This document shows, piece after piece, positions 1-9,954 of a stretch of DNA of 64,000 bases (the first letter of the stretch is position 1; every line of letters starts with the position of its first letter). The position numbers and the translations under genes are program-made. Below the pieces are notes generated by a model. It did no database searches, was not told the origin of the DNA, and was given only the letters and a program-made list of their open reading frames with translations. The DNA is taken from contig JAHQRK010000012.1 in NCBI GenBank assembly GCA_019828595.1, positions 2,108,001-2,172,000 of the forward strand, in the 5' to 3' direction. The stretch comes from Aphanomyces cochlioides. Its lineage: Eukaryota > Oomycota > Saprolegniomycetes > Saprolegniales > Verrucalvaceae.

Positions 1-929
1 TGAACCAAAAAAATAAAAAATAATTTGGCCAAAAATTGGAGTGTGATCCAGACTCACCCTAAAAAATAATAAAAATCGGAATTAAAATTTTGCACGACGT
101 CATTGCTTCCAGCTGATTAAAGGGCTGGCGCCAGCTTTTCAATGAAAAAAGAATTGAAAAATATTTTTTTCTTTTTGTGCAAGGTGAAAAAAGGATAATG
201 AAATTCGTATCAAATCAACAATAATTTGGGTATTTTTTGGATGGATTTTCTCACGTCATATAAAAATAGCGTCAACGAACAAAATATGGTCGTAGAAGCC
301 ACGGCAGTACGACGGATGTAGAGGAAGGAAGACAAGATGGCGGCCATATCGAGTGTCTCCATCTCATCCCGCGTTTCAAGCAAGTGGCAGAGAGGGAGAA
401 TCTCCTACCCGCTCGACCGTCTGTCTAAACAGAGCTCGGCGACGAGTGCGTGGCTGCTGTTGTTTGCTAGAGGCAGAAGAGGAGAGCCGTAAGTCAGGAC
501 CATGTGGTCATGAATGGAGAGCAGACAACTTCAACTTATGAAACGACTCGCGTGCCGGTTTCTCGATGCCACCACGGCAGTAGCCAAAACATTCGACTCG
601 ATGGACATTTCTCAAGGGAGAAGACACGCACGCATGGTAGAGATAAAGAGGGATGTAGTGTGTTTCGGTGCATGGCGTGGCTGCGTTGATAGCTGACATT
701 ACGACAAAAGGTCAGACGAGGAGCTGATCCAATGGCAATCGAACGGCAGTCGACAGATGCACTGGCTCCCTTAGGATTGGATCCTCAAGTTGAGGATTTT
801 CACCTGGATGTTGAGGTCCTCAACATCCAGGTGAAATTACTGCCCCGATGGGGATGTCGCGATAGGACTGAGCAAGATGATAGGTAGGCCGGACTGACAT
901 TGCGTTTGTGTTGAGCACGCTCTGTATTA
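1..929. other. Gene-free left edge
   Basis: I see no convincing gene here. The first 300 bases are AT-rich, and the short open frames lack recognisable protein character. The only structured element is the pair of palindromes at 781-836, listed separately. Confidence 0.5.
781..836. repeat. Two adjacent near-perfect palindromes
   Basis: Bases 781-797 form a 17-nt palindrome with 8-bp arms (ATCCTCAA/TTGAGGAT) around one base. Bases 798-836 form a 39-nt palindrome with 19-bp arms around one T (arm begins TTTCACCTGG). The second element also contains the GTTGAGG core of the first. They lie just beyond the 3' end of the EFG1-like gene. The function is unknown. They could be a hairpin-forming mobile remnant or a transcript-end structure. 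Confidence 0.85.
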
Positions 930-1809
930 CTACAAGAAGAAATCATCGTCTTTGTCGCTCTCCGCCTGGTCGAGTTCAGTATCGGCGACTACGGTGGCCG
1001 CAGTCTTTCGCCGCTTTTCTTTACGCTTGTGTTTCTTGTCCTCGTCTGCCCTTCGCTTTTCAGGTTTCTCATCCTACAGGAGCATGGATTCAAATGACCA
1101 CAGAATCGATGATCTCTACAGGCAGATCGGTGTCGTTAAAGCAATAGTGTTCGAATGCCGCATGGTTCTCCAACGCGTTGAATTTCTCGACAGCTGATCG
1201 CTTCAGTGCTTCCTGTCTACGCTCGCGTGGTCAATTTCGAACAAGAATTCATGAAGCGTCAATCTACCTGGTCAGATCCTCTTTGGAATGCGGTTTCTTC
1301 GCATCAGGGAACAAGTTGATGTACGGCTCGCCTTTTGGGTAGAAGTAGACGTACTAACCACAGGTCAAACATTGGAAAAAGATGTGAGCTATGCGACTTA
1401 CCATCATGTCTTTTCGCGCACTTTCGAACTCTCTTTCAAGTTTGGCTTTGTCCTTTCCTTCAGCACTTTCAATCTGCCGTTTGAGCTTCTTGAGAGTTCG
1501 CATGAGTCGTCGTCGGTCAAAGAACTTGACTTTCTTAAACTTGAGCGTGATTTCTCGGCTAGTCTCTTCTTGCTTCTTGTCTTCACTCTGTTGTTGCAAT
1601 TCCTTGAGCTCATCTTCTTTCGCCTTGCGCACATCATCGGGCAATGACTATCTCAATGTAAGCACATCTTGGCGTTCTAAAAGACCTACATCTTTCTTCA
1701 AAAAGCGCTCCAAGTTTCGGATCTTATTCTTCAAAGAAAGAGTCTTCTTCTTGGGCTTCACTGCCGCTTTCTTCATACGCAGGATCGTTCCTGCTGTCGG
1801 TCGGGCCAT
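930..1809 (-). CDS. EFG1: EFG1-like rRNA-processing protein
   Basis: Small, very basic, coiled-coil nucleolar protein. EFG1 of yeast acts in 18S rRNA maturation and this assignment rests on family resemblance. Spliced exons give an N-terminus MARPTAGTILRMKKAAVK, then KNKIRNLERFLKKD and LPDDVRKAKEDELKEL, then the family core FFDRRRLMRTLKKLKRQI. This is followed after an intron by YVYFYPKGEPYINLFP, the typical EFG1 aromatic block. A basic/acidic tail ends with KDDDFFL. I infer four short introns: after LKKD (ends GATAG), after KDMM (ends GGTTAG), after KEDLT (ends GCGTAG) and after NDTDLP (46 nt, ends CTGTAG). The start ATG at 1809 is the first one in frame. The half-site GCCGGATAAA lies about 40 bp upstream. 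A poly-GA-rich acidic C-terminus is common in these proteins. Confidence 0.8.
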
Positions 1810-2063
1810 GGCTGCTACGCGCGCTTTTTGATCGGTTGGTGGAAATCCAAGCCGGATAAAAATTCATTATCCATATGTCAATAACCCCTGCACCCCTAAA
1901 CTCCCGCTGGACGATCACGTTCTGAGCTTCCGACACAGCGATCGACACCAATCCTTTGTGAGCCCACTGAATCGAGCACTGTGTCCCCAGCCTTTGTATG
2001 CAATTTGCGAAGAGCTGTCGGCTTGGCATCAATGACTAGAGGTCTCGAAATGCAATATGTCGT
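1810..2063. other. Intergenic between EFG1 and PHF5A
   Basis: No gene is apparent. The interval is the promoter side of EFG1 and the 3' side of PHF5A. Bases 1883-1896 (AACCCCTGCACCCC) recur at 30148-30161 in another intergenic gap. Confidence 0.4.
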
Positions 2064-2396
2064 TTATCGTTTTTTAAAGCCGTACTTCTTTCTCTCATAG
2101 AAGAGGTCTGTTTTCGAGCTCCCAACGTTGACAATCTTGGGGCATCCGTCGCGATCTTTTTCCAACTGCGTGCACTCTCGACAATAATATGCATCGGAAA
2201 TGCCCGGACCGCCGCAAATGACACATTTGCCTTGGAACGTGCCGTAGTTGCATTCGTCGCAGACACGCACGAGCGTTTGAGGTTTGACATACGAGTCGCA
2301 AATGACGCACTTGCCATCGTCTTTTTCACACAATCGACCGATCGCAATGCCAGGCTGCTTGCGGCACATGATCAAATCGGGGTGATGCTTCGCCAT
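2064..2396 (-). CDS. PHF5A: PHF5A/Rds3 splicing factor subunit
   Basis: Highly conserved 110-residue zinc protein of the SF3b subcomplex of U2 snRNP, needed for branch-point recognition. It is a single uninterrupted exon. The start [16 protein letters not shown] is the exact family N-terminus and the total length equals the usual 110 aa. The zinc knot cysteines are clear: [36 protein letters not shown] and [18 protein letters not shown]. The C-terminus is [14 protein letters not shown]. An in-frame 32-residue upstream extension to 2492 exists but is not part of the family. It shares a divergent, CCAAT-rich promoter with the HMG-box gene. Confidence 0.97.
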   Translation of the reverse strand: MAKHHPDLIMCRKQPGIAIGRLCEKDDGKCVICDSYVKPQTLVRVCDECNYGTFQGKCVICGGPGISDAYYCRECTQLEKDRDGCPKIVNVGSSKTDLFYERKKYGFKKR

Positions 2397-2517
2397 GGCG
2401 CGGGTTTGTGTGGTCGGGGAAGGGGATCTTGCCGCACACCAAATGGTGCAAATAGTGTCGTTCAACGTATTTTTCACTGGAAATTCCGCCAATCAGCGCT
2501 CGACAATGGTCTGAAAT

Positions 2518-2612
2518 GAGCCAATCACCGATTTGAAAGTTTAAATTTCAAATCTTACATGCTAATTGATTGGCTGAATATAGATTCGATTTGAAGTTTA
2601 GCCAATCAAAAG
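2518..2612. promoter_or_regulatory. Divergent CCAAT-box promoter (PHF5A / HMG)
   Basis: Three CCAAT boxes in both orientations occur within 95 bp: AGCCAATCA at 2518-2526, GATTGGCT at 2568-2575 and AGCCAATCAAA at 2600-2610. AT-rich tracts lie between them. They sit between divergent starts at 2396 and 2847. The same box pairs recur upstream of many other genes in this window, which suggests NF-Y-type activation (inference). Confidence 0.55.
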
Positions 2613-2846
2613 TCGTGAATTCTATTTCGATCATTTCTTCGCGCCGCCTCCCACCTTGAAATTGACGGCTTGAACTATACCATACTTTTCCTCAGTCGAA
2701 ATTTTTCTTTGCCGGAGAATATACTATAGAAAACCCAAGGGTAAGTCCGTCTCTATATGTGGACGCGTCCGCTGGAATTTGGTGCGGATAGCAACGATCA
2801 TTGGGGATCCAGAATGAGGTTGTCTCATGGTGTTGTCGTGCCGTAG

Positions 2847-3533
2847 ATGGATTCGCCGGCGTCTGGAAGTGAAAATGTGTGGGGCGATATTCGTGCAGAC
2901 ATTCCGGTCGTGACCAAGAAGAAGCGCCGTCTGCAGAAGAAGGCGCCTGGCGCGCCAAAGCGAGGCAAATCGCCATACATCTTGTTTTCGATGGACAAGC
3001 GCGATGAGATCAAATCGACCATGCCACCCAATGCCAAAGTCACGGACGTTATGCGTGCCATTGCTGATGCGTGGAGTAAGATGTCGGAAGATGAAAAAGC
3101 CCCGTGGAAGACTGCAGCTGAATCTGACAAGCAACGCTATGAAGAAGAAATGGCCACGTACGATGGCCCATTGCGTGTTCCCAACAAGCGTGCCAAGAAG
3201 CACCCCAATGCTCCCAAGCGCGCATCCTCTGCATTTTTGTTCTATAGTCAAGTCATGCGGCCACGAATCAAGGCGGAACATCCTGACATGAAGAACACGG
3301 AAATTTCCAAGCAACTGGGCGAAGCGTGGGGCAAAGCTACCAAAGCTCAAAAGGCTCCTTTCGTCGAGAAGGAAAAGGAAGACCGTGCACGTTACAAGCG
3401 CGAAATGGAGGAGTGGAACAACAACAAGCCTGAACGAGATTACCAAGAAGCCCATCAACAGCAATACAATGCTCAATACGGCTTCGATCAACTCGGCACG
3501 TACGACGAAGCGTATGCTACGACCGATGTGTAA
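2847..3533 (+). CDS. Two-HMG-box chromatin protein
   Basis: 228-residue intronless protein. A basic linker (TKKKRRLQKKAPGAPKRGK) leads into HMG box 1, which starts GAPKRGKSPYILFSMDKR and includes AIADAWSKMSEDEKAPW (about residues 37-105). A KKHPNAPKRASSAFLFYSQ segment begins HMG box 2 (about 118-195), with LGEAWGKATKAQKAPF. The C-terminal tail is Q/Y-rich. HMGB-type proteins bend DNA and associate with chromatin in the nucleus; I see no sequence-specific feature that would make it a particular transcription factor. The ATG at 2847 is the first in frame and is preceded by the shared CCAAT-rich promoter. The N-terminal acidic patch is short. Confidence 0.92.
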   Translation: MDSPASGSENVWGDIRADIPVVTKKKRRLQKKAPGAPKRGKSPYILFSMDKRDEIKSTMPPNAKVTDVMRAIADAWSKMSEDEKAPWKTAAESDKQRYEEEMATYDGPLRVPNKRAKKHPNAPKRASSAFLFYSQVMRPRIKAEHPDMKNTEISKQLGEAWGKATKAQKAPFVEKEKEDRARYKREMEEWNNNKPERDYQEAHQQQYNAQYGFDQLGTYDEAYATTDV

Positions 3534-3536
3534 GAT

Positions 3537-4140
3537 ATGCCGTTCACGACGAAGGAAGAGATGCTTTACTGTGTCACTTTGCCAGTGCCTTTATATTGCA
3601 GATATTGTATTGATCGTGTTAAAAGGGATTTTGATGCACTGTTGTTTCCACGGATGCTCTCTCATCTCTCTTGTGCCGAAGGCGTCGTTTCCATGATGAA
3701 GTGTCCTGAGCTGATGTGGGTTATGCGATTCTCGCGTTTGACTGACTCTTGCAGTGAATCTCCAAGATTTTCCAGTTCGCCTGCATCAACATCGACACGT
3801 AGTGTTGCCTCAAGGCACTCTTAGCCACCTGAGGACCACATGGCTAGCGATCTAGACGAGGGATGCCAACAGCACAGTCCCCAGCGCCATCGTCGGAAGG
3901 CTTCATAAACCTCGCTCAAACAAGAACAAAGCCTGAAACATATGAATGCACTCGGCAGGATCGGTGTTACAACGACGTTTCCTGTATACCATCGCATAGG
4001 GTCGAGCGTTGACAGCGACGCAGTGCTTTGTTCGTCCAGGTCATTTCAGTAACACTACACCTGGGAGCATGCTTTAGCGCCTGGCAAGAAGCATTCACAT
4101 CGTCGTCGTCGGCCAGCAATCTTGATTGTGAGATTTTGGA
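3537..4140. other. Intergenic after the HMG gene
   Basis: No gene is recognised. Short frames through this stretch show no family resemblance. It is the 3' flank of the HMG gene followed by sequence leading into the decayed ATPase. Confidence 0.4.
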
Positions 4141-4399
4141 GTCGATTTATCCGGATGAAGGTTTCGGATCTATTTTTATTGCAACTCTGGCTATCAAAAC
4201 AAAGCTCGGTGTGGGAACGACGTCATGGAGGCATTGGTGGGCCAAGTCCATCTCCCAGCGGTAAATGAAAGCAACCAGGACGAGGAAGACTTAATCAATG
4301 TGTCTAGGAGATCCAAAGCATGACCGAGAGGGACTTCCTTGCCAAAACAAACGTCGAATTGGCATTTGTACGTGTCAACGACAGGATGCCCTTGATTCT

Positions 4400-5007
4400 C
4401 ACAGTATAATGGGCATGTAGGGACTCACACGCGACGAAGCGATTGCACGACGACTTTTGCATGGCGTGAACCGAGTAACACCTCCTGTGAACTGCCCGTC
4501 GTGGGTGTGCTGCCTCCTTCCATGTATCATGCGCACTGAAGCTATGAGACTGTACATGAATCATTCTCCCAAGGAAGTCAACGTTGTTCGAAGCGGGAAA
4601 AAGTTATGCATGGATGCAGCTAGCTTAGTCTTCGGCGATGTCGTGATCTTCAAAGGTAAAGACTCACAAAATGATTTCAAGCGTTTAATCAGAGTGTAGC
4701 GGGAGACACAGTTGCCGCAGATTGCCGTCTTCTCGAGTGTTCGGAGGATTTCACGGTTGATTTGACTGCTCTAGCGAACGAAAAGGTGCCACGCGTGTGC
4801 ACAACTCAATGCACAGACAAAGAAAACGGTGTGCTGAGCCGAAACATGGTCTTTATGGCAACGAACGTCATCAAGGGCGATGCTGTTGGCGTTGTTGTGG
4901 CGACTGGAGACAACACAGTGTGGGGCCAGTTGATCTTGAATCACAAGTGGCCTGTAGATGGATCTGCACAGCCAGAGTCCGAGCGCTTTATCGGAAACAA
5001 AGCCTGA
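4400..5007 (+). pseudogene. Broken P-type (Na+/K+-type) ATPase remnant
   Basis: Pieces of a P2C-type cation ATPase appear in different frames. GLTRDEAIARRLLHGVNRVTPP is the usual cytoplasmic N-domain motif. It is followed by PKEVNVVRSGKKLCMDA..LVFGDVVIFKG, AADCRLLECSEDFTVD and MVFMATNVIKGDAVGVVVATGD, which are actuator-domain blocks. The first transmembrane hairpin expected between the first two blocks is missing, and frames shift between blocks. The sequence then stops at 5007 with no phosphorylation (DKTGT), nucleotide-binding or later membrane segments. I read this as a 5' fragment of a duplicated gene that has decayed. It ends 22 bp from the EMC10 stop, which suggests it was trimmed against that gene. 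It may begin near 4100, where TTATCCGGATGAA (4146-4158) occurs. Confidence 0.7.
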
Positions 5008-5028
5008 TTTAACAAAATACACACTTGC

Positions 5029-6091
5029 TTATCTACGTGCAGCGCCTCCACCGCCAGCGCCGCCTTGAGCTGGAGGGGCATCTCCACCACCGACCAAAAG
5101 CAAGAGGAGGACAGGAACAATGATGTACCACTAGAAAATGATTTGAGATGGCGACAACAATGAGCGGTGCGTACATATTTTCGGAAGAGGGATGGGTCTT
5201 CATCGGTTGGTGGTGCATTTGCATCATGGACAGGTTGGACACCAGGAGGCACTGCGACTTTGACGGGCGTGGCCAAGCGAATGACTCTGTGTAAGGGAAT
5301 GCTTAGGTACAACGGTGGCGAATGGGTAGGACGTACTCTGGTCCATCAACGGGAGCGGCAACCGAGCCAACGCTGTTGAAGCTCACGTCCTTGATGGCAC
5401 GCTGCATGTCAAAGGGTCAGGGCAAACAAGTGGACGATTAATTACCTTGGCAATGCTCTCACACTCGTCGGCAGACATGGCCGACGTGCGGAATTCAATG
5501 CCTATGAGATGGCCAATGTCATTCACATGGAAGGAAAGGTCTTCGCGAAAGCGGCTCTTGACCAAAAAGCACTACCCGATTGAATCAATCGTCTGAATAA
5601 TCCTCGAACAGTACCGTTGGCACGGAGGCTACAACGTAGGGCGAGTTGGGGTTTCCAGGTTCAGAACGAGCTCGAATGGTATACAAGCCATTGCGGGACA
5701 AGAGTTTCTATGGGCCATGTGAGTCGAGGCGAGAGCTGACGGGAGTACGATAAAAGTATCACGTTGGGCGTCGTTCAATGTGAGCTTGTTGGAAAATGTG
5801 ACTGATGGCTTGGCTTTCTCAAAATCAATGGCAACTTCACCGCGCGGCGAGAACTTGTCCAAAGAACCATCGAGCGAGATCGAATGCTCCAAATCCAACG
5901 CATAGCCACGCTTGGTTTGCACTAGCGTGTTCGTGTTCAAATCCACGTCGTCAAACCCCATTCTAATCACACACAGTCAGTCTTACAGCAGTGATAAAGG
6001 AGAAATACTTCGTCTCACTTTCACGCGGGTCGCCATGAGCAAAAGCGGCAAGGCAAAGCAACCCCACAAGGATGGACCGCGCGAGCTGCAT
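5029..6091 (-). CDS. EMC10: ER membrane complex subunit 10 (EMC10)
   Basis: Lumenal/secretory-pathway subunit of the ER membrane protein insertase complex. The first exon begins with a clear signal peptide, MQLARSILVGLLCLAAFAHG. A later exon carries GYALDLEHSISLDGSLDKFSPRGEV, followed by KLTLNDAQRD and GLYTIRARSE, the family's beta-rich core. SRFREDLSFHVNDIGHLIGIEF follows. The last exon is WYIIVPVLLLLLVGGG, a C-terminal membrane anchor, then a Gly-rich tail ending GGGGAARR. The intron before WYIIVP (GTACGCACC...TTTCTAG) is clear. An upstream Met in the same frame precedes the signal peptide and was not used. There are at least four short introns whose exact edges I did not all fix. The spacing to the P-type ATPase remnant is 22 bp. 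Confidence 0.85.
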
Positions 6092-6099
6092 TGGGACAA

Positions 6100-6900
6100 T
6101 TACTCTGCACCTCTGGTTAATCACTTCCACTTGACCGTATAGTGTAAAGTAAACACTCTCAATAAAGTCTGTGAAGATTTGCACTATTTAATGCCGAAAT
6201 TATATAGGTATTTCATATTGTATTTACAGTGATCGAGAGCATCCAGGACGCTTTTTATTTTATTATAAGAATTTATTATCTTTCACAGTTAGTAGTACTA
6301 GCAGTTGTACGTATTCAATATACATATTTCTATACTTAATATAGTATATGTATATTCTTCTTGAGGGTATTGGTTTTGAAAGGTGCAATTATCACAATTT
6401 AAAATTCTCAAATTGAATTTCTCACAAAGTATTCCAGATAAATGAGAATAAATGCCATATTTGGATTCCTTAGAAAAAGTTCTTCCAGGATATATAATTT
6501 CATAGTCAGATTCTCAGTAACTGAAGAATAAATTGAAAAAGCGTCGTGGATGCTCTCGTGGACTGTTAGTATGACGATTCCCAAGAATTCCGATTTTGCA
6601 GAAAATGAATTTTGATAATATTTAGTCGTTTCATGATCCACTGTGTCTGTACTTGCTTGAAGAGGCAAAGAAAATTATGTTGAAGTACTACCCGACTTGT
6701 TGGTGTATTTGCAGCCCGGCAAACGATCTTGCAAGGGACGAGGTCTCTTACAATTACAATTATAAACCGTAGAGTTTAAAAATGAATTTGTTTATTTTTA
6801 AACAATTGATTATTATATATTTGTTGAATTGTGCATGATTTATGTGAACAATTGTTGAAAAGAAAAGTTTGGTTGGAGAACATTCGTGAAGTTTTCATCC
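6100..6900. other. AT-rich intergenic
   Basis: Strongly AT-rich stretch with TATA-like repeats around 6300-6360 and no supported coding. It contains the upstream region of the small COX17 gene. I see no RNA gene in it. Confidence 0.5.
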
Positions 6901-7089
6901 ATGCCTGACATCACCGCGACCGCCGCTGCGCCCGTTGTGGGTAAGTCTGGAAAGAAGATCTGCTGCTCGTGCCCTGAGACCAAATCCGCGCGTGACTTGT
7001 GCATCATTCAAAACGGCGAAGACCACTGCGCTGAAGTTATTGAGGCTCACAAGCAATGCCTAAGGGCGGAAGGCTTCAAAATCAAGTAA
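6901..7089 (+). CDS. COX17: COX17 copper chaperone
   Basis: 62-residue twin-CX9C protein of the mitochondrial intermembrane space that delivers copper for cytochrome c oxidase assembly. It starts at MPDITATAAAP and carries the family signature KKICCSCPETKSARDLC, including the copper-binding CC pair. The second helix cysteines are ..EDHCAEVIEAHKQCLR, and the protein ends EGFKIK. It is a single exon. The frame opens slightly upstream at a GTG (6886), but the ATG gives the normal length. No signal peptide is expected, since import uses the disulphide relay. Confidence 0.95.
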   Translation: MPDITATAAAPVVGKSGKKICCSCPETKSARDLCIIQNGEDHCAEVIEAHKQCLRAEGFKIK

Positions 7090-7189
7090 ACTCAACATCG
7101 TGTCGACTTAATGCGTTTGTTGTCATCACATCTGCAACGTGCTTCATGTACGTTTGCACTCAATTTTATTCTTTATACAGACGACTGCT

Positions 7190-8179
7190 CTACAAACGAG
7201 AAGCGGGGCCAAAGATGAATTCACCACCATCCAAAACAACAGTGTCACGCTCAATAACACGAGTTTGGAAATGGACAGTCGTGCTTGAGACGCGCCAAAT
7301 GCGCGTTTCGAGGGTTTCACCAGGAATGCATGGCTTCGACATACGCACACTCATCTTGCGGAATGAACTAGGGTCATTGCCACAGCACATCTGGATGAGA
7401 GCGCGAGCAGCTACACCCATGGTACACAATCCGTGCAAAATAGGTTCCTTGAAACCAAGGGTCTTCGCCGCATCAGGGTCGCAGTGGAGTGGGTTATAAT
7501 CCCTAGACAGAATACTAGTAATCAGCTACGACCTCACGCAGAGATCAAACCCAGAGAGACGATAAAAGTAGGCTTGGGATGCCGACGTTGGGAGGGCGAG
7601 GGCAGCATCAGCAGGACGTTGAGGCATCGTGGGCTTCTTGGGTGGCTTGGGTCCTGCTCCTTTGAAAGGAGCTTCAACACCACGCAAGAAAGATCCAAAG
7701 ACCAACGTGCAGAGAGGAAGACCATCCGCCTTGTCAATCAGTTTGTATTCAGTTTCCAAGAGGCCAGAAGTAGGTCCCTTGGGGTAGACTGAGAGCACAC
7801 GGCGTTGAACCGTCACTTGAGCTCCGTTTGCAGGGAGTGGGCGGTGGATTTCAATACTTTGTTCGGCATGCAACGTGGCCAAAGGGTTGTGCGCTGGAAT
7901 GCCAGATGGGAGCCAAGCCAAGGAAGGCGGTGGGTATGACAGCGTATCTTGGGACGTTCCTTTGAACATGAGTGCGACGGGGTAGAGTGGAAAAGCAGCA
8001 AAGTTGGCGTCAAGCTCGGACGTGAATTTCATGTCTTGGTACTTGTCCTTCTCGCCATTTGGGTAATATCCACACCCAATTCCAAGGGCATAGATGAGCA
8101 GGTCGCGTTGGTTGTAGGAAGCGTCAAAATTGCCGCGCGCCGCCAAGACTTGGTCCGCCATCTCTCTTCTGTGGCTCAC
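7190..8179 (-). CDS. ECH2: Peroxisomal enoyl-CoA hydratase 2 (MaoC-type)
   Basis: Hydrates trans-2-enoyl-CoA to (R)-3-hydroxyacyl-CoA in peroxisomal beta-oxidation. Exon 1 (7551-8179) encodes the N-terminal half-hot-dog: LLIYALGIGCGYYP, FAAFPLYPVALMFKG and AEQSIEIHRPLPANG, then FRLSG. The 44-nt intron 7503-7550 (GTTTGATC...TCTAG) joins LSG to DYNPLHCDPDAAKTLGF, the hydratase-2 catalytic motif with D..N..H. PILHGLCTMGVAAR follows. The protein ends GGEFIFGPASRL, whose -SRL is a type 1 peroxisomal targeting signal. The length matches stand-alone hydratase-2 enzymes; there is no dehydrogenase or SCP2 domain. It is divergent from the TTLL12/METTL fusion, across a gap rich in TATCCGGATA motifs. Confidence 0.92.
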
Positions 8180-8242
8180 TTCCGATAATGATCAAGTTGA
8201 ACAAGGATTCGCCGATATCCGATTATTGCACACGTCAACACA

Positions 8243-8538
8243 CTTATCCGGAAAATATTGTCCGGATAAATATGGTGTTATCCGGGTGACGTGATTGTAA
8301 GCCTCACAATTGAAATGACACAACGAACGGTAGCTCATTTCACAGCTAAATTTCAGTCTAGCCGGTGAGACTGCTAGCTAAATGAAGGGCAGGTCCAGGC
8401 CAAAGATATAGAAGAAGCTGTCGAGAGGGAGCGATTCAATAATAGTGGGATCCGCACAGCAAAGATTATTTCCCTCAGGCAATCAGGTGGGTTCGTTGGA
8501 CATCCGGATAAATTGAAGCACGGCGAGTTATCCGGATG
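8243..8538. promoter_or_regulatory. Cluster of TTATCCGGATAA-type sites
   Basis: The 388-bp divergent gap between starts 8179 and 8568 holds at least five variants. They are CTTATCCGGA (8243-8252), GTCCGGATAA (8260-8269), GTTATCCGGG (8278-8287), CATCCGGATAA (8501-8511) and TTATCCGGATG (8528-8538). The perfect consensus is self-complementary. Proximal copies are about 65 and 30 bp from the two start codons. Confidence 0.7.
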
Positions 8539-8567
8539 ATTGATGAATCAAAATTGCTGGCAGCAAC

Positions 8568-9954
8568 ATGGAGGAATTCGACAACGTCATAGCTCGCCAT
8601 GAAGCTCAGCTCGACCACTACGCAGTGCCTATGCATCTGAGAGAGACTGCCGTACGCAAGATATTGGCCCAAGACTATTCGACGCCGTGGACGAAGCAAG
8701 ACGGAGAAGTCGTTGCAGCTGAAGCGATGGAACCGCTCAAGACCATTTGGGTGCTTGACCATGTGTGGCTGTTTCAGTCAGCAAAAGACGCTGCAGAGCA
8801 GCTAGAAGCAAGAAATACGTTGCGAGATGACATGAGCGCCATCATAGACCATTTTTCGCCCGATGCGCCAAAGACTACTCCTGAGATTGTCGACTGGATC
8901 GTTGTCAATCTTGTCCATTGCGCTTACAGCATCAAGTTTGGCCACACTGCATCCGATGTGTACCACTACGTCTTGTCAGGCTTAGGATCCATGTAAGTGT
9001 AGCCGAGCGCGAAAAACGTGTCGTTGAACTGTGCCGTGTAGGCTCAAATGTGGTAAGGACCTTAGTGAGATCAATATCCAAGTCGTACCGCTCTTCTGTA
9101 CGTCCCGACAGCCTCGATGCGCTCAATCTTGGCTTACTTTGTAGTCATGGACACTGGCAAGCTCGTGTCGCTCATGTGGTCGACCAAGTCAATCCAAGCA
9201 GGCGATGAGCTCATCCGGCCTCACGCGACAAAGATCTCCCTCATTCAACTGGGAAAGCAAGCTTATTGGGAGAGCCGATACGAGGAAGAAGACGAATTTG
9301 ACTGGTACTGCTCGTACGAGCACATGAAGGCTCTTGTGAAGCGCCACGTCAAGCTTTCTGATGCAATCTTGCTCGCTGGCACGGGTGCGAGCACGCTTCC
9401 CGTCGACATGGAGCGCGATGGGTACGACCTCGCTCTCTGAGCTTCGTTTGACCAACCAAGCTAGCTTTACCCAACTCGTCGCAATGGATTATGCTGCCAA
9501 TGTCGTCAAGAAACTCCAGACAAAGTACAGCGCATTGTCTGCCGTCACATTCGTCCAAGCCGACATGACAAACATGACAGGCTTTTCGGACGAGCAGTTC
9601 GATTGCATCTTGGACAAAGGTTGTCTTGACACAATGCTCCTCGCACCTGAAACCAAAGTGGCGTCGGGTGACAATGTCTGGCAGACCATAACGTCTGAAA
9701 ATGCGGCGGAATTGCCAGATGCCGCGGCAGCCATGCGTGAATGCATGCGTCTCCTCAAGCCAAATGGACTCTTCCTCCTCTTCTCGTATGGAAGTCCAGC
9801 AAACCGCATTGGACTCTTGGACTGGCCAACATTTCCTCATTGGATGTGGGAGATCCTCGAGTGTCTGGAATTGAGTCCCACCGACAGCAACGGCGGCATC
9901 GCCAAGCCATTCTTCATCTACGTCCTCCAGAAACAAGCAGTCGTCGTTAATTAA
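8568..9954 (+). CDS. TTLL12-N-terminal / METTL13-like methyltransferase fusion
   Basis: Four exons join in frame: 8568-8992, 9042-9097, 9145-9421 and 9465-9954 (introns 49, 47 and 43 nt, all ending TAG). The first part (about residues 1-190) resembles the N-terminal non-ligase region of TTLL12: MEEFDNVIARHEAQLD, then IWVLDHVWLFQSAKDA, then a SET-like block QVVPLFFMDTGKLVSLMWS and AGDELIRP. The second part is a Rossmann methyltransferase of the EEF1A lysine methyltransferase/METTL13 type. It starts YWESRYEEEDEFDWYCSYE, then has ILLAGTGASTLPVDMERDG (SAM loop), QADMTNM, FDCILDKGCLDTMLL and a C-terminal FLLFSYGSPANRI. No tubulin-ligase ATP-grasp domain is present. The substrate is likely an EF1A-type protein, by family only. 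The stop codon overlaps the opposite gene's stop. Confidence 0.8.

Noticed and set aside
1288..1647. A 119-residue plus-strand frame rich in Phe and Leu.
   Set aside because: Shadow of the basic EFG1-like protein on the other strand.
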